DNA of 9,718 bases from Patescibacteria group bacterium. Lineage in GTDB: Bacteria > Patescibacteriota > Minisyncoccia > Moranbacterales > UBA1568. A program made the position numbers and the translations under genes. The DNA is taken from NCBI GenBank assembly GCA_030916545.1, contig JAUPWI010000035.1:1-9718 (forward strand). Reading direction: 5' to 3'. Shown here in pieces: positions 1 to 6,022 of the stretch. Numbering within the stretch: the first letter of the stretch is position 1; every line of letters starts with the position of its first letter. Below the pieces are notes generated by a model, which made no database searches, had not been told where the DNA came from, and saw only the letters and a program-made list of their open reading frames with translations.

Positions 1-37
1 GCTGGCTACCCTGAGAGTGAACCAGCTTTCTTTCTTG
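1..37 (+). terminator. Weak hairpin with T-rich tail at the left edge
   Basis: GCTGG (1-5) can pair with CCAGC (22-26), and the plus strand then runs into the T-rich stretch TTTCTTTCTT (27-36). This could be the terminator of a plus-strand gene lying to the left and converging on the tRNA. The stem is only five base pairs with a large imperfect loop and the window edge cuts the context, so the call is tentative. Confidence 0.25.
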
Positions 38-121
38 TGCCCAAGAGAGGACTTGAACCTCCAATCCCTTGCGGGAACTAGCACCTCAAGCTAGCGCGTA
101 TACCAATTCCGCCACCTGGGC
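38..121 (-). tRNA. tRNA-Leu, anticodon GAG
   Basis: The minus strand folds into a complete 84-base class II tRNA. The acceptor stem GCCCAGG pairs with CTTGGGC (one G-U). The D arm has a GCG/CGC stem. The anticodon stem CTAGC/GCTAG encloses the loop TTGAGGT, giving anticodon GAG (plus-strand 85-87), which reads CUC/CUU leucine codons. A long variable arm TCCC-GCAA-GGGA is present, as expected for Leu. The T arm GGAGG/CCTCT carries the TTCAAGT loop, and the discriminator base is A. The 3' CCA is not encoded, so a CCA-adding enzyme would be needed. The gene lies 38 bases downstream of rplS on the same strand with no clear promoter of its own, so it is probably released from the rplS transcript by RNase P and 3' processing. 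Confidence 0.96.
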
Positions 122-126
122 ATATA

Positions 127-146
127 CGAAGGATATTCCTCCTTCG
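127..146 (-). other. 7-bp hairpin between rplS and tRNA-Leu
   Basis: CGAAGGA (127-133) and TCCTTCG (140-146) form a perfect seven-base-pair stem with a six-base loop. In the minus-strand transcript it sits 13 bases after the rplS stop and 5 bases before the mature tRNA 5' end. No U-tract follows on the minus strand, so it is unlikely to be an efficient terminator. A spacer or processing structure between mRNA and tRNA is more likely, and that role is inference. Confidence 0.5.
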
Positions 147-159
147 CCTTTTCGACAAC

Positions 160-606
160 CTATACTGTTTCCTCAGCCTTCACTGCTTCGGCGAGCACCT
201 CCGGAGTCACTTCTTCCGCCTTTCCCTCCTCAGGAACGACGATTTTCTTCAATTTCACTTCCTTGAGTTTCTTTGAGAGTACCTTGACGGACTTGTCACG
301 CACGAAATAAAGCTTCGCGCGACGGGCCCGGGTACGCTTGACGAATTCGATACGATCGATCTGTGGTGAATACAAAGGTAAAACCAATTCAACACCGACG
401 CCGAAAGAAACCTTGCGGACAGTTATCGTTGGGGAAGAGCTCTGTCCTCCGCGTGAGGCGATCACCGTTCCCTGAAAGGCCTGCAAACGCTCTTTTCCTC
501 CCTCCTTAATCTTCCGGAAAATCTTGACGACATCCCCGATGTGGATATCTGGAAATTGTTTGGTATCACGAATGACCTTATTGAAAGCGATGAGTTCCTG
601 ATGCAT
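160..606 (-). CDS. rplS: 50S ribosomal protein L19 with acidic C-terminal extension
   Basis: Encodes 148 residues matching bacterial L19, a protein of the large ribosomal subunit near the subunit interface. Family hallmarks are visible in order: PDIHIGDVVKIF (19-30), GGKERLQAFQGTVI (36-49), SRGG (51-54), ITVRKVSFGVGVE (61-73), PLYSPQIDRIEFVKR (77-91) and the basic RARRAKLYFVRDK (93-105). Typical L19 is about 115 residues. Here a Lys-rich stretch is followed by an acidic Glu/Ala/Val tail (about 124-148), like the low-complexity tails often seen on ribosomal proteins. The ATG at 606 is the only plausible start because homology begins a few residues in. Upstream there is only a weak TAAGG two bases from the start codon. 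The stop is TAG. A promoter (688-716) and a leader hairpin (651-676) precede it, and tRNA-Leu follows. Confidence 0.96.
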   Translation of the reverse strand: MHQELIAFNKVIRDTKQFPDIHIGDVVKIFRKIKEGGKERLQAFQGTVIASRGGQSSSPTITVRKVSFGVGVELVLPLYSPQIDRIEFVKRTRARRAKLYFVRDKSVKVLSKKLKEVKLKKIVVPEEGKAEEVTPEVLAEAVKAEETV

Positions 607-650
607 AACCTTACAACGAAAATCGGTTTAATGGATTCTTCATAACGGAC

Positions 651-676
651 GAAAGCACGGTTTTGACCGTGATTTC
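651..676 (-). promoter_or_regulatory. Hairpin in the rplS 5' leader
   Basis: CACGGT (656-661) and ACCGTG (666-671) form a perfect six-base-pair stem with a four-base loop. GAAA (651-654... with G651, A652-654) and TTTC (673-676) extend it across one G/A mismatch, giving ten pairs. With the predicted start of transcription near 681, the hairpin would occupy almost the first bases of the rplS mRNA, about 45 bases before the ATG. It could be a 5' stabiliser or an L19 autoregulatory leader, or alternatively a weak terminator for rluD without a U-tract. The pairing is seen; the role is inferred. Confidence 0.45.
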
Positions 677-687
677 AAGGTCCCACT

Positions 688-716
688 AGCATAACCAATT
701 ATTCACAAGCCGTCAA
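688..716 (-). promoter_or_regulatory. Sigma70-type promoter for rplS
   Basis: On the minus strand TTGACG (711-716, 5 of 6 to the -35 consensus) and TATGCT (688-693, 4 of 6 to the -10 consensus) are separated by exactly 17 bases. The -35 lies inside the last codons of the pseudouridine synthase gene. Transcription would begin near 681, giving rplS a leader of about 75 bases. Confidence 0.6.
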
Positions 717-1661
717 GCCGGCGAGTAAGCATGAAAAGTCGTCCGGCAGTGGCGCCTCGATATCATATTTTTTTCCGAAAAGACTGAAGACAAGCCGTCC
801 TGCATGCAGCATCTGTCTTGGCGCCACGAGAGCGTTCGGTTTACGACGGAATCCGTACAGACGATCACCGACGATCGGGTGCTGTATTGCGGAAAAATGA
901 ATTCGAATCTGATGGGTTCGGCCGGTCCTCGGACGAACCTCAACAAGATCACCCTCCGAGAAGCGCTTCAACAGCTGAAAATGCGTCAACGCGGGCCGCG
1001 CCTCTACATCACTCGTCGCCCGGCGAATCGAACGCTTCTCGCTGTGTGGAATGCGAGTGATGGGAAAATCAATACTGCCCAATGTTTTCGAGAGATGCCC
1101 TTCTACAAGGGCGAAATAGGTCTTCTCTATTTCACGTTCCTCAAAAAGGCGCTTCAACTCGACAAAAGCTTTCTGTGTTTTTGCAATCACGAGGATTCCC
1201 GATGTTTCCTTATCAAGACGGTGGACAATACCGGGCCGGAGCAGTGTCCCACCTACTTGGGCAACCTGTGGATAATGTCTGAGAGTCCAGCTCACCAGCG
1301 AAGTATCGCCGGATCGGACCGCATGAGTCAGGAGACCGGCCGGCTTATTGACGAAAAGGACCGCTTCGTCTTCGAACAAGATGTCCGGATCGACGCCCGC
1401 TTCCGCTCGAAATTTGGATTCAGTCGGAAACGCGGGCCTTTCCAAAGAAACCACGTCGTTCATCAACATTTTTTTATCTGGTTTCGTGGCTATCTTACCG
1501 TTATGCACGACTTGTCCACCGCGTATCAACTCCGCAATCATAGCACGCGAAAAGCCCTCCGGACTGTCCTTTTGTAGGGAAGCCACCAGAAAATGATCAA
1601 GGCGGACTCCTTCGTCCCGATGCTTTGCGGTGTAGATTTTCCGGTCTTGTGTCGGTGCCAT
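699..1661 (-). CDS. RluA/RluD-family pseudouridine synthase
   Basis: Encodes 320 residues of the RluA/RluC/RluD family, which isomerises uridines to pseudouridine in 23S rRNA or tRNA. An N-terminal S4 RNA-binding domain spans roughly residues 18-76 (RLDHFL near 20-25, then RGGQVVHNGK). The catalytic domain shows motif I VNKPAGLLTH (104-113), motif II HRLDKETSG (147-155) with the catalytic aspartate at 150, the YFALVEG strand (182-188), and motif III RTGRTHQIRIHF (245-256), followed by HPIVGDRLYG. The length fits RluD-like enzymes. The frame stays open upstream to a GTG at 1823, but that segment is Arg/Tyr/Phe-rich without family similarity and contains the predicted promoter, so I take the ATG at 1661, just before the S4 domain. 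A purine-rich GAGAAGAGAG lies 10 bases upstream. The exact target uridine, and hence the rluD symbol, cannot be assigned from sequence alone. Confidence 0.93.
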   Translation of the reverse strand: MAPTQDRKIYTAKHRDEGVRLDHFLVASLQKDSPEGFSRAMIAELIRGGQVVHNGKIATKPDKKMLMNDVVSLERPAFPTESKFRAEAGVDPDILFEDEAVLFVNKPAGLLTHAVRSGDTSLVSWTLRHYPQVAQVGGTLLRPGIVHRLDKETSGILVIAKTQKAFVELKRLFEEREIEKTYFALVEGHLSKTLGSIDFPITRIPHSEKRSIRRATSDVEARPALTHFQLLKRFSEGDLVEVRPRTGRTHQIRIHFSAIQHPIVGDRLYGFRRKPNALVAPRQMLHAGRLVFSLFGKKYDIEAPLPDDFSCLLAGLTACE

Positions 1662-1712
1662 ATCAAAGCATCTCTCTTCTCGACTGTCTTGTTTAAATAA
1701 AGGGAAATTGAA

Positions 1713-1741
1713 ATTGTACCAGAAAACCTGCCGTCTGTACA
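1713..1741 (-). promoter_or_regulatory. Probable promoter of the pseudouridine synthase
   Basis: On the minus strand TGTACA (1736-1741, 4 of 6 to -35) and TACAAT (1713-1718, 5 of 6 to -10) are separated by 17 bases. The start would lie near 1706, about 45 bases before the ATG at 1661. It also supports choosing that ATG over the longer GTG frame. Confidence 0.5.
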
Positions 1742-1798
1742 GATACCGTTGCCGGACGACGTTCTTCTTGAGTATACGATACGTCCACCGAAAGGAAA

Positions 1799-1849
1799 GC
1801 CGGTTCCGATAAGACCCTTTCACGCCCCATCGGAACCGGTCCGTTTTTT
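1799..1849 (+). terminator. Strong intrinsic terminator without an obvious gene
   Basis: CCGGTTCCGAT (1800-1810) and ATCGGAACCGG (1829-1839) make a perfect 11-base-pair stem, extended by a G-U pair (1799/1840), with an 18-base loop. It is followed on the plus strand by CCG and six T residues (1844-1849). This is a textbook Rho-independent terminator in plus orientation; the minus orientation lacks a clean T-tract. No plus-strand gene ends here, because the neighbours are divergent (synthase leftward from 1661, peroxiredoxin rightward from 2049). It may end an unannotated small RNA or act as an attenuator or insulator. A weak plus promoter-like pair, TTGCCG (1749-1754) and TATACG (1773-1778) with an 18-base spacer, would give an RNA of about 65 bases. 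Confidence 0.65.
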
Positions 1850-1862
1850 CACCCTTTCACGC
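1814..1862. repeat. 12-base direct repeat interleaved with the terminator
   Basis: ACCCTTTCACGC occurs exactly at 1814-1825, inside the terminator loop, and again at 1851-1862, directly after the T-tract. The two copies are 37 bases apart. The right arm of the stem and the T-tract lie between them. The arrangement suggests a local duplication or the remains of a small inserted element. Confidence 0.7.
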
Positions 1863-1882
1863 GACCATGCCGCAGATCTCTT

Positions 1883-1907
1883 GTGTATATAGTTTTAAAA
1901 TATACAC
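1883..1907. promoter_or_regulatory. AT-rich palindrome upstream of the peroxiredoxin promoter
   Basis: GTGTATAT (1883-1890) and ATATACAC (1900-1907) are perfect inverted arms around the nine-base centre AGTTTTAAA. The palindrome ends about 20 bases upstream of the predicted -35 of the peroxiredoxin promoter, a typical place for a dimeric regulator to bind. ATATAGTTT is also repeated directly at 1887-1895 and 1911-1919. A redox-responsive operator is plausible, but the sequence does not match a regulator box I recognise. Confidence 0.4.
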
Positions 1908-1926
1908 TACATATAGTTTATTCTCC

Positions 1927-1954
1927 TTGATTATTCCAGGTTCTCTAGCATAAT
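1927..1954 (+). promoter_or_regulatory. Probable promoter of the peroxiredoxin-SOD genes
   Basis: TTGATT (1927-1932, 4 of 6) and CATAAT (1949-1954, 5 of 6) are separated by 16 bases on the plus strand. Transcription would begin near 1961, giving a leader of about 88 bases. It is the best promoter-like pair in the region, but AT-rich sequence makes chance matches common. Confidence 0.45.
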
Positions 1955-1960
1955 ATTCCC

Positions 1961-1990
1961 TCAAAACAGGCTCCGCTACCCCCTGTTTGA
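1961..1990 (+). promoter_or_regulatory. Hairpin at the start of the peroxiredoxin leader
   Basis: TCAAAACAGG (1961-1970) pairs with CCTGTTTGA (1982-1990) to give nine base pairs with one bulged A and an 11-base loop. If transcription starts near 1961, the hairpin is right at the mRNA 5' end, as with the rplS leader. No T-tract follows, so it is not a terminator. A stabilising or regulatory role is inferred. Confidence 0.4.
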
Positions 1991-2048
1991 CAAGAAAAAA
2001 TCCGGGCGGTACTCTACGATAACCCCTAAAAAAATTAAAGAAAATCTT

Positions 2049-2657
2049 ATGCAAAATGATATGTGTTGCGGCGGCGGATGCGACGGGAATGAGCTTCCGA
2101 TGATCGGACAGGAAGTTCCGAATCTCCACTTCGAAATATTCCACCAGAAAGGATTCAAAAAAACGAGCCTGGCCGATTTCCGGGAAAAATGGCTGATTCT
2201 CTTCTTCTATCCGGCCGATTTCACCTTCGTGTGTCCGACCGAGCTCGAGGACTTGGCCCATCATTACGAAAAATTCCAAGCCATGGGAGTCGAGGTCTGC
2301 GGCGTCAGCACTGATACCGTCTTCACTCACAAAGCCTGGCATGATCATTCGAAGGCTATCGCGCAGGTCACCTATCCGCTCATCGCCGATCCGACCGGTC
2401 TCCTCTCCCGCTCATTCGGGGTCTACATAGAAGAAGAGGGGCTGGCGCGCCGGGGAACCTTCATCATCGATCCGGACGGGGTCCTTCAGGCCTACGAAGT
2501 CCATGCCAACAATATCGGCCGCAGTGTCGACGAGCTCATCCGAAAAATAGAGGCGGCCCAATTCGTCCGAGAGCATGGGGGCGAGGTCTGCCCAGCCAAC
2601 TGGAAACCAGGCGCCAAGACTCTCACTCCGGGCGTCGAGCTGGTCGGGAAAATTTAA
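2049..2657 (+). CDS. Typical 2-Cys peroxiredoxin (AhpC/TSA family)
   Basis: Encodes 202 residues of a cytoplasmic thiol peroxidase reducing hydrogen peroxide and organic peroxides. The thioredoxin fold carries the active-site motif YPADFTFVCPTE (54-65) with Pro55, Thr59 and peroxidatic Cys62, and an arginine of the active site in RRGTFIIDP (135-143). The resolving Cys181 sits in GGEVCPANW (177-185), the usual partner in another subunit for typical 2-Cys enzymes. The N-terminus is odd: residues 5-11 read MCCGGGC, a Cys/Gly cluster ahead of the normal family start near MIGQEVPNL (18-26). ATGs at 2049, 2061 and 2100 are all possible; I chose the first, which keeps the cluster, but no Shine-Dalgarno decides it. 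SOD begins five bases after the TAA stop, so the two are surely cotranscribed. No AhpF or thioredoxin reductase is in the window, so the electron donor is unknown. Confidence 0.95.
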   Translation: MQNDMCCGGGCDGNELPMIGQEVPNLHFEIFHQKGFKKTSLADFREKWLILFFYPADFTFVCPTELEDLAHHYEKFQAMGVEVCGVSTDTVFTHKAWHDHSKAIAQVTYPLIADPTGLLSRSFGVYIEEEGLARRGTFIIDPDGVLQAYEVHANNIGRSVDELIRKIEAAQFVREHGGEVCPANWKPGAKTLTPGVELVGKI

Positions 2658-2662
2658 CGTCT

Positions 2663-3238
2663 ATGTCGATCTATACGCCAAAAGATTTCTCTTCGCTTAT
2701 CGGTACGGAAGGTTTGTCAGACACGCTGCTTTCCAACCATTTCACTCTCTATGAGGGCTACGTGAAAAACGTCAATGCGCTTCAGGAGCTCCTCATAACA
2801 AAAACACCCGGAACACCGGAACATTCCGAGCTGAAGCGCCGCTTCGGGTGGGAGTGGAACGGCATGCGTCTCCACGAGCTTTATTTCGAGAATCTGCGCC
2901 GCGCCGCGGATACCGCCGGTCCGACAGACCTGCTCCGGGAAAAAATCGAGGCTTCATTCGGTACTTTTGATGCGTGGCAGAACGAATTCTTCGGTATCGC
3001 CCTCATGCGAGGCATCGGTTGGGTCGTCCTGACCCTGGATGAAACTACCGGGCAACTCTTCAACACATGGATCAATGAGCATGACGGCGGACACCTCGCC
3101 GGAAGCAAGCCCCTCCTCGTGCTTGACGTTTTCGAGCACGCGTATATGACGGATTATGGTATCAAACGAGCCGATTACGTCGCTTTCTGCAAGACACATA
3201 TCGACTGGAATACGATTGGAGCGCGCCTCATCGCCTAA
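2663..3238 (+). CDS. Superoxide dismutase, Fe/Mn family (divergent)
   Basis: Encodes 191 residues of the iron/manganese superoxide dismutase family, which converts superoxide to oxygen and hydrogen peroxide. The alpha-helical N-terminal domain holds His26 (SNHFTLYEGYV) and His71 (NGMRLHELYFENL). The C-terminal alpha/beta domain holds GIGWVVL (117-123) and LDVFEHAYMTDY (154-165) with ligands Asp155 and His159. No signal peptide is seen, so it should be cytoplasmic. Metal choice is unclear: the Gln of iron enzymes before the second ligand is Gly67, and the region of the manganese-type Gln aligns with His140 (INEHDGGHLAG), as in some archaeal enzymes. The first-ligand helix is unusual: His26 lies seven residues before Tyr33, against eight in E. 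coli enzymes, and the HH second-shell motif is missing. It directly follows peroxiredoxin, which would remove its product. Confidence 0.92.
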   Translation: MSIYTPKDFSSLIGTEGLSDTLLSNHFTLYEGYVKNVNALQELLITKTPGTPEHSELKRRFGWEWNGMRLHELYFENLRRAADTAGPTDLLREKIEASFGTFDAWQNEFFGIALMRGIGWVVLTLDETTGQLFNTWINEHDGGHLAGSKPLLVLDVFEHAYMTDYGIKRADYVAFCKTHIDWNTIGARLIA

Positions 3239-3348
3239 ATCAGGCTTTCTGGCCCAGGCAAACCGAGCACAGCAGTCACCTTCTCAATCATCCCGTGTTT
3301 TGCTCCCGCAAGATAACTTTTAACGGCGCCCTGTCGCGCATCGAAACT

Positions 3349-5964
3349 ATGCCCATAGAAAAAATCCGCCGCCGAGACGGAGAAATCATCCCTTTCGACC
3401 GGAAACGCATCGAGCGAGCCATCGAACTCGCCTGCGACGCCATCGCCGTTACGGACAAAGCATTCATTCCGGACCTGACCGATGAGGTGATCAAGGACGT
3501 TGAACGCGTCTACTCGGAAATCTTCGTGCACCGCGTACCGACCGTCGAGGATATCCAGGATATCGTCGAGCGGGAACTCGTCAAATCCAATCGTTTCGAT
3601 TTGGCGAAAACCTATATCCTCTATCGCGAGGAACGGAAGAAAGAGCGTGAGGAACGTCATGAGCGTCTCGTGCGCGAATTCGAGGAAAAAACGCTCAAAG
3701 TCACCAAGGCGGATGAATCGAAAGAGTACTTCGATATTAAAAAGCTCCGAGTCGTCTTTGATCGGGCCGCCAAAGGCTATGAAGAAGAGTGCCGATTCGA
3801 GGATCTTATGGATTCCTTCAAGAAAAACCTGGTCGATGACATCAAGACTTCCGACATCGAAATGCTTCTCGTAAAAACCTGTATCGATCTGGTCACCGTC
3901 GAGAACATCTCCTGGCAGAATGTCGCCGCCCGTATCCTCCTCGGTGGACTCTACAAGAAGGCGACCAAAAACAGGGGCTTGGCTCAAAAAGATATCTATT
4001 CAGCAGCCGCTTTCAAGGCACATTTCGATCAGTATATCGAGAAGGGACTCTATTACAAGGATTTCTATCAGTACTACTCCGAGGAAGACATACTCGAGGC
4101 CGGAAAACATCTCTCGAAGGAGACCGACGAGAATTACGAATACACGACCATCGTCTCCTTTATCAAGCGGTATCTCCTCAATCCGAACAAGGTCATCCGC
4201 GAATTGCCGCAGGAAATGTATCTTGCCATAGCGCTTTTTCTAGCCATCCCGGAAAAAAAGGAGGGGAGACTAGCACTCGCGCTCAAGATATATGAGCACT
4301 GCTCCAAACAACGCATTTCCCTCCCGACTCCGACGCTGCTGAATTCCCGAACGAATTATCACCAGCTCTCGAGTTGCTTCAAGATCAATGTCGATGATGA
4401 TCTGCGCGGCATCTACCACGCTGTGGAAAATATGGCTCAGATCTCCAAATTCGGGGGAGGCGTCGGAGTGTATCTCGGAAATATCCGGGCGCGAGGCAGC
4501 TCGATCCGCGGTGTCAAGGGGATGTCGGGTGGCGTCAACCCCTGGGTCAAGGTCATCAACGATACCGCTATCGCTGTCAATCAGCTCGGAGCCCGTCTCG
4601 GAGCGATTTCCGTCACACTCGATATCTGGCACCTCGATATCTATGATTTTCTCGATCTGCAGACCGAAACAGGGGATATCCGAGCGAAGGCCTTTGATAT
4701 CTTCCCAGCCGTTTCCATGCCCGACCTCTTCATGCGACGGCTCAGAGAAGATCAGGACTGGACCCTGTTCGATCCGCACGAAATACATGTCTTCTACGGA
4801 AAATCCCTCCAGGATCATTTCGAGGCTGATTTCGACCACTTCTATGAGGAGCTGGAGCGGGACGAACGACTGACCATGAAAAAAACCGTCAAAGCGAAGG
4901 AGATCTTCAAAAAATTCCTCAAGACAACCGTGGAAACCGGCATGCCATATGTCTTTTTCCGTGATACCGTCAACCGGCTGAATCCGAACAAACATGCCGG
5001 AAACATCTATTCCACCCAGCTGTGTACCGAAATATGCCAGAACACTTCCGCCTCGAAATTCATCGAGGAAACCATAGAGGACGGGAAGATCGTGCTCCGC
5101 TATGAACCAGGCGACCTGGTGGTCTGCAACCTCGCTTCCATCAATATCGCAACCGTCAACCAACCGGATGTCATCGCCGATGTCTTTCCGGTGCTCATGC
5201 GCGTCCTCGATAATGTCATCACCCTCAACTATTATCCGATCAAGGAAGCCGAACGTACCGCGCTTCGTTATCGCAGCGTCGGAGTCGGATATCTCGGTCT
5301 GGCTGAATACCTCGCTACCCGCAAGATCGCTTACGATACGGAGGAGGCCCGTATGGAAACCGACCGACTCTTCGAACGCTACGCGTTCCACACGTATCGT
5401 TCCTCGGTCGATCTCGCCCGCGAAAGAGGGAGTTATTCCCTTTTCAAAGGCAGCGAGTATTCCAAAGGCCGCCTACTTGGACGGGAGTCGAGCTGGTATG
5501 AAAAACACACGCCCTTCGCCCATGAATGGAAGGCTTTGTTCGCCGATATGAAACAGCACGGCGTCCGTTTCGCCTATCATACCGCTCCAGCCCCGAATAC
5601 CTCGACGGCGAGTGTGGTCGGGACCACTGCCGCGCTCCTGCCCATTTATAAGCGCTATTTCGTCGAAACGAACCTTTCCGCTCCGACCATCCGAGTCGCC
5701 CCGAAACTCTCCAAGGAAAATTTCTGGTTCTACAAGGAATACATCCACGTCGACATGAGCGATGTCATCGATCTGATCGCCGTCGTCTACAAATGGGTCG
5801 ACCAATCGATCAGTTTCGAATGGATGATCGATCCCTCGCATGTCAGTCCCGCCCAACTCTACGGCTACTATATGCAGGCCTGGGAAAAGGAGATCAAGAC
5901 GGTCTATTACGTCAGAAGCCTCTCCGGCGAGGTGAAAGACGATTGCGTCAGCTGCAGCGGCTGA
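3349..5964 (+). CDS. nrdA: Class I ribonucleotide reductase, alpha (catalytic) subunit with ATP-cone
   Basis: Encodes 871 residues that reduce ribonucleoside diphosphates to deoxy forms together with the beta subunit. An N-terminal ATP-cone (about 1-92; KIRRRDGEIIPFDRKRI) should bind ATP/dATP for overall activity control, followed by a charged Glu/Arg-rich linker. The ten-stranded barrel shows the redox Cys343 (LSSCFKINV) and its partner Cys593 (VVCNLASINI), the radical Cys559 and Glu561 in TQLCTEI, and the radical-transfer pair Tyr853-Tyr854 (KTVYYVRS). The tail ends in CVSC (866-869), the shuttle cysteines, spaced CxxC rather than the CxxxxC of E. coli. Oddly, the active-site Asn two residues before the radical Cys is Gln557. 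I start at the ATG at 3349 because the ATP-cone begins there; an in-frame GTG at 3295 would add 18 residues of no recognised similarity. No Shine-Dalgarno is present. The gene follows SOD by 110 bases without a terminator and precedes nrdB by 58. Confidence 0.95.
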   Translation: MPIEKIRRRDGEIIPFDRKRIERAIELACDAIAVTDKAFIPDLTDEVIKDVERVYSEIFVHRVPTVEDIQDIVERELVKSNRFDLAKTYILYREERKKEREERHERLVREFEEKTLKVTKADESKEYFDIKKLRVVFDRAAKGYEEECRFEDLMDSFKKNLVDDIKTSDIEMLLVKTCIDLVTVENISWQNVAARILLGGLYKKATKNRGLAQKDIYSAAAFKAHFDQYIEKGLYYKDFYQYYSEEDILEAGKHLSKETDENYEYTTIVSFIKRYLLNPNKVIRELPQEMYLAIALFLAIPEKKEGRLALALKIYEHCSKQRISLPTPTLLNSRTNYHQLSSCFKINVDDDLRGIYHAVENMAQISKFGGGVGVYLGNIRARGSSIRGVKGMSGGVNPWVKVINDTAIAVNQLGARLGAISVTLDIWHLDIYDFLDLQTETGDIRAKAFDIFPAVSMPDLFMRRLREDQDWTLFDPHEIHVFYGKSLQDHFEADFDHFYEELERDERLTMKKTVKAKEIFKKFLKTTVETGMPYVFFRDTVNRLNPNKHAGNIYSTQLCTEICQNTSASKFIEETIEDGKIVLRYEPGDLVVCNLASINIATVNQPDVIADVFPVLMRVLDNVITLNYYPIKEAERTALRYRSVGVGYLGLAEYLATRKIAYDTEEARMETDRLFERYAFHTYRSSVDLARERGSYSLFKGSEYSKGRLLGRESSWYEKHTPFAHEWKALFADMKQHGVRFAYHTAPAPNTSTASVVGTTAALLPIYKRYFVETNLSAPTIRVAPKLSKENFWFYKEYIHVDMSDVIDLIAVVYKWVDQSISFEWMIDPSHVSPAQLYGYYMQAWEKEIKTVYYVRSLSGEVKDDCVSCSG

Positions 5965-6002
5965 TTCATCCTTCCATGCGCCGAAAAACGTCATTCATCC
6001 TT
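5964..6002. repeat. 10-base direct repeat in the nrdA-nrdB gap
   Basis: ATTCATCCTT occurs at 5964-5973 (from the last base of the nrdA stop) and at 5993-6002, 29 bases apart, within the 58-base spacer. The meaning is unknown. No promoter or terminator is visible in this gap. Confidence 0.5.
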
Positions 6003-6022
6003 AGTCTCAAGACAGACCACTT

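Noticed and set aside
804..1577. 257-codon plus-strand open frame opposite the pseudouridine synthase
   Set aside because: The minus frame has all motifs of the synthase. The plus frame has no recognisable domain and is an antisense shadow.
1662..1823. 54-residue N-terminal extension of the pseudouridine synthase from a GTG
   Set aside because: The segment is Arg/Tyr/Phe-rich, lies before the S4 domain, and overlaps the predicted promoter and the terminator arm.
1857..2348. 163-codon minus-strand open frame across the intergenic region and the peroxiredoxin start
   Set aside because: It overlaps conserved peroxiredoxin codons and has no family similarity.
3239..3348. Possible promoter or NrdR box before nrdA
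   Set aside because: Only GATAAC (3312-3317) resembles a -10 and no -35 is correctly spaced. No paired NrdR-box-like sequence was found.
4270..5391. 373-codon minus-strand open frame inside nrdA, with similar long ones at 3235-3987, 5473-5994 and 6347-7096
   Set aside because: They are rich in Asp/Glu/Ile/Val without domains, and arise from codon bias of the strongly supported nrdA and nrdB frames.
5940..5964. Possible TGA readthrough or recoding at the nrdA stop
   Set aside because: The tail CVSCSG followed by TGA is the normal end of this family, and the frame after it shows no conserved sequence.
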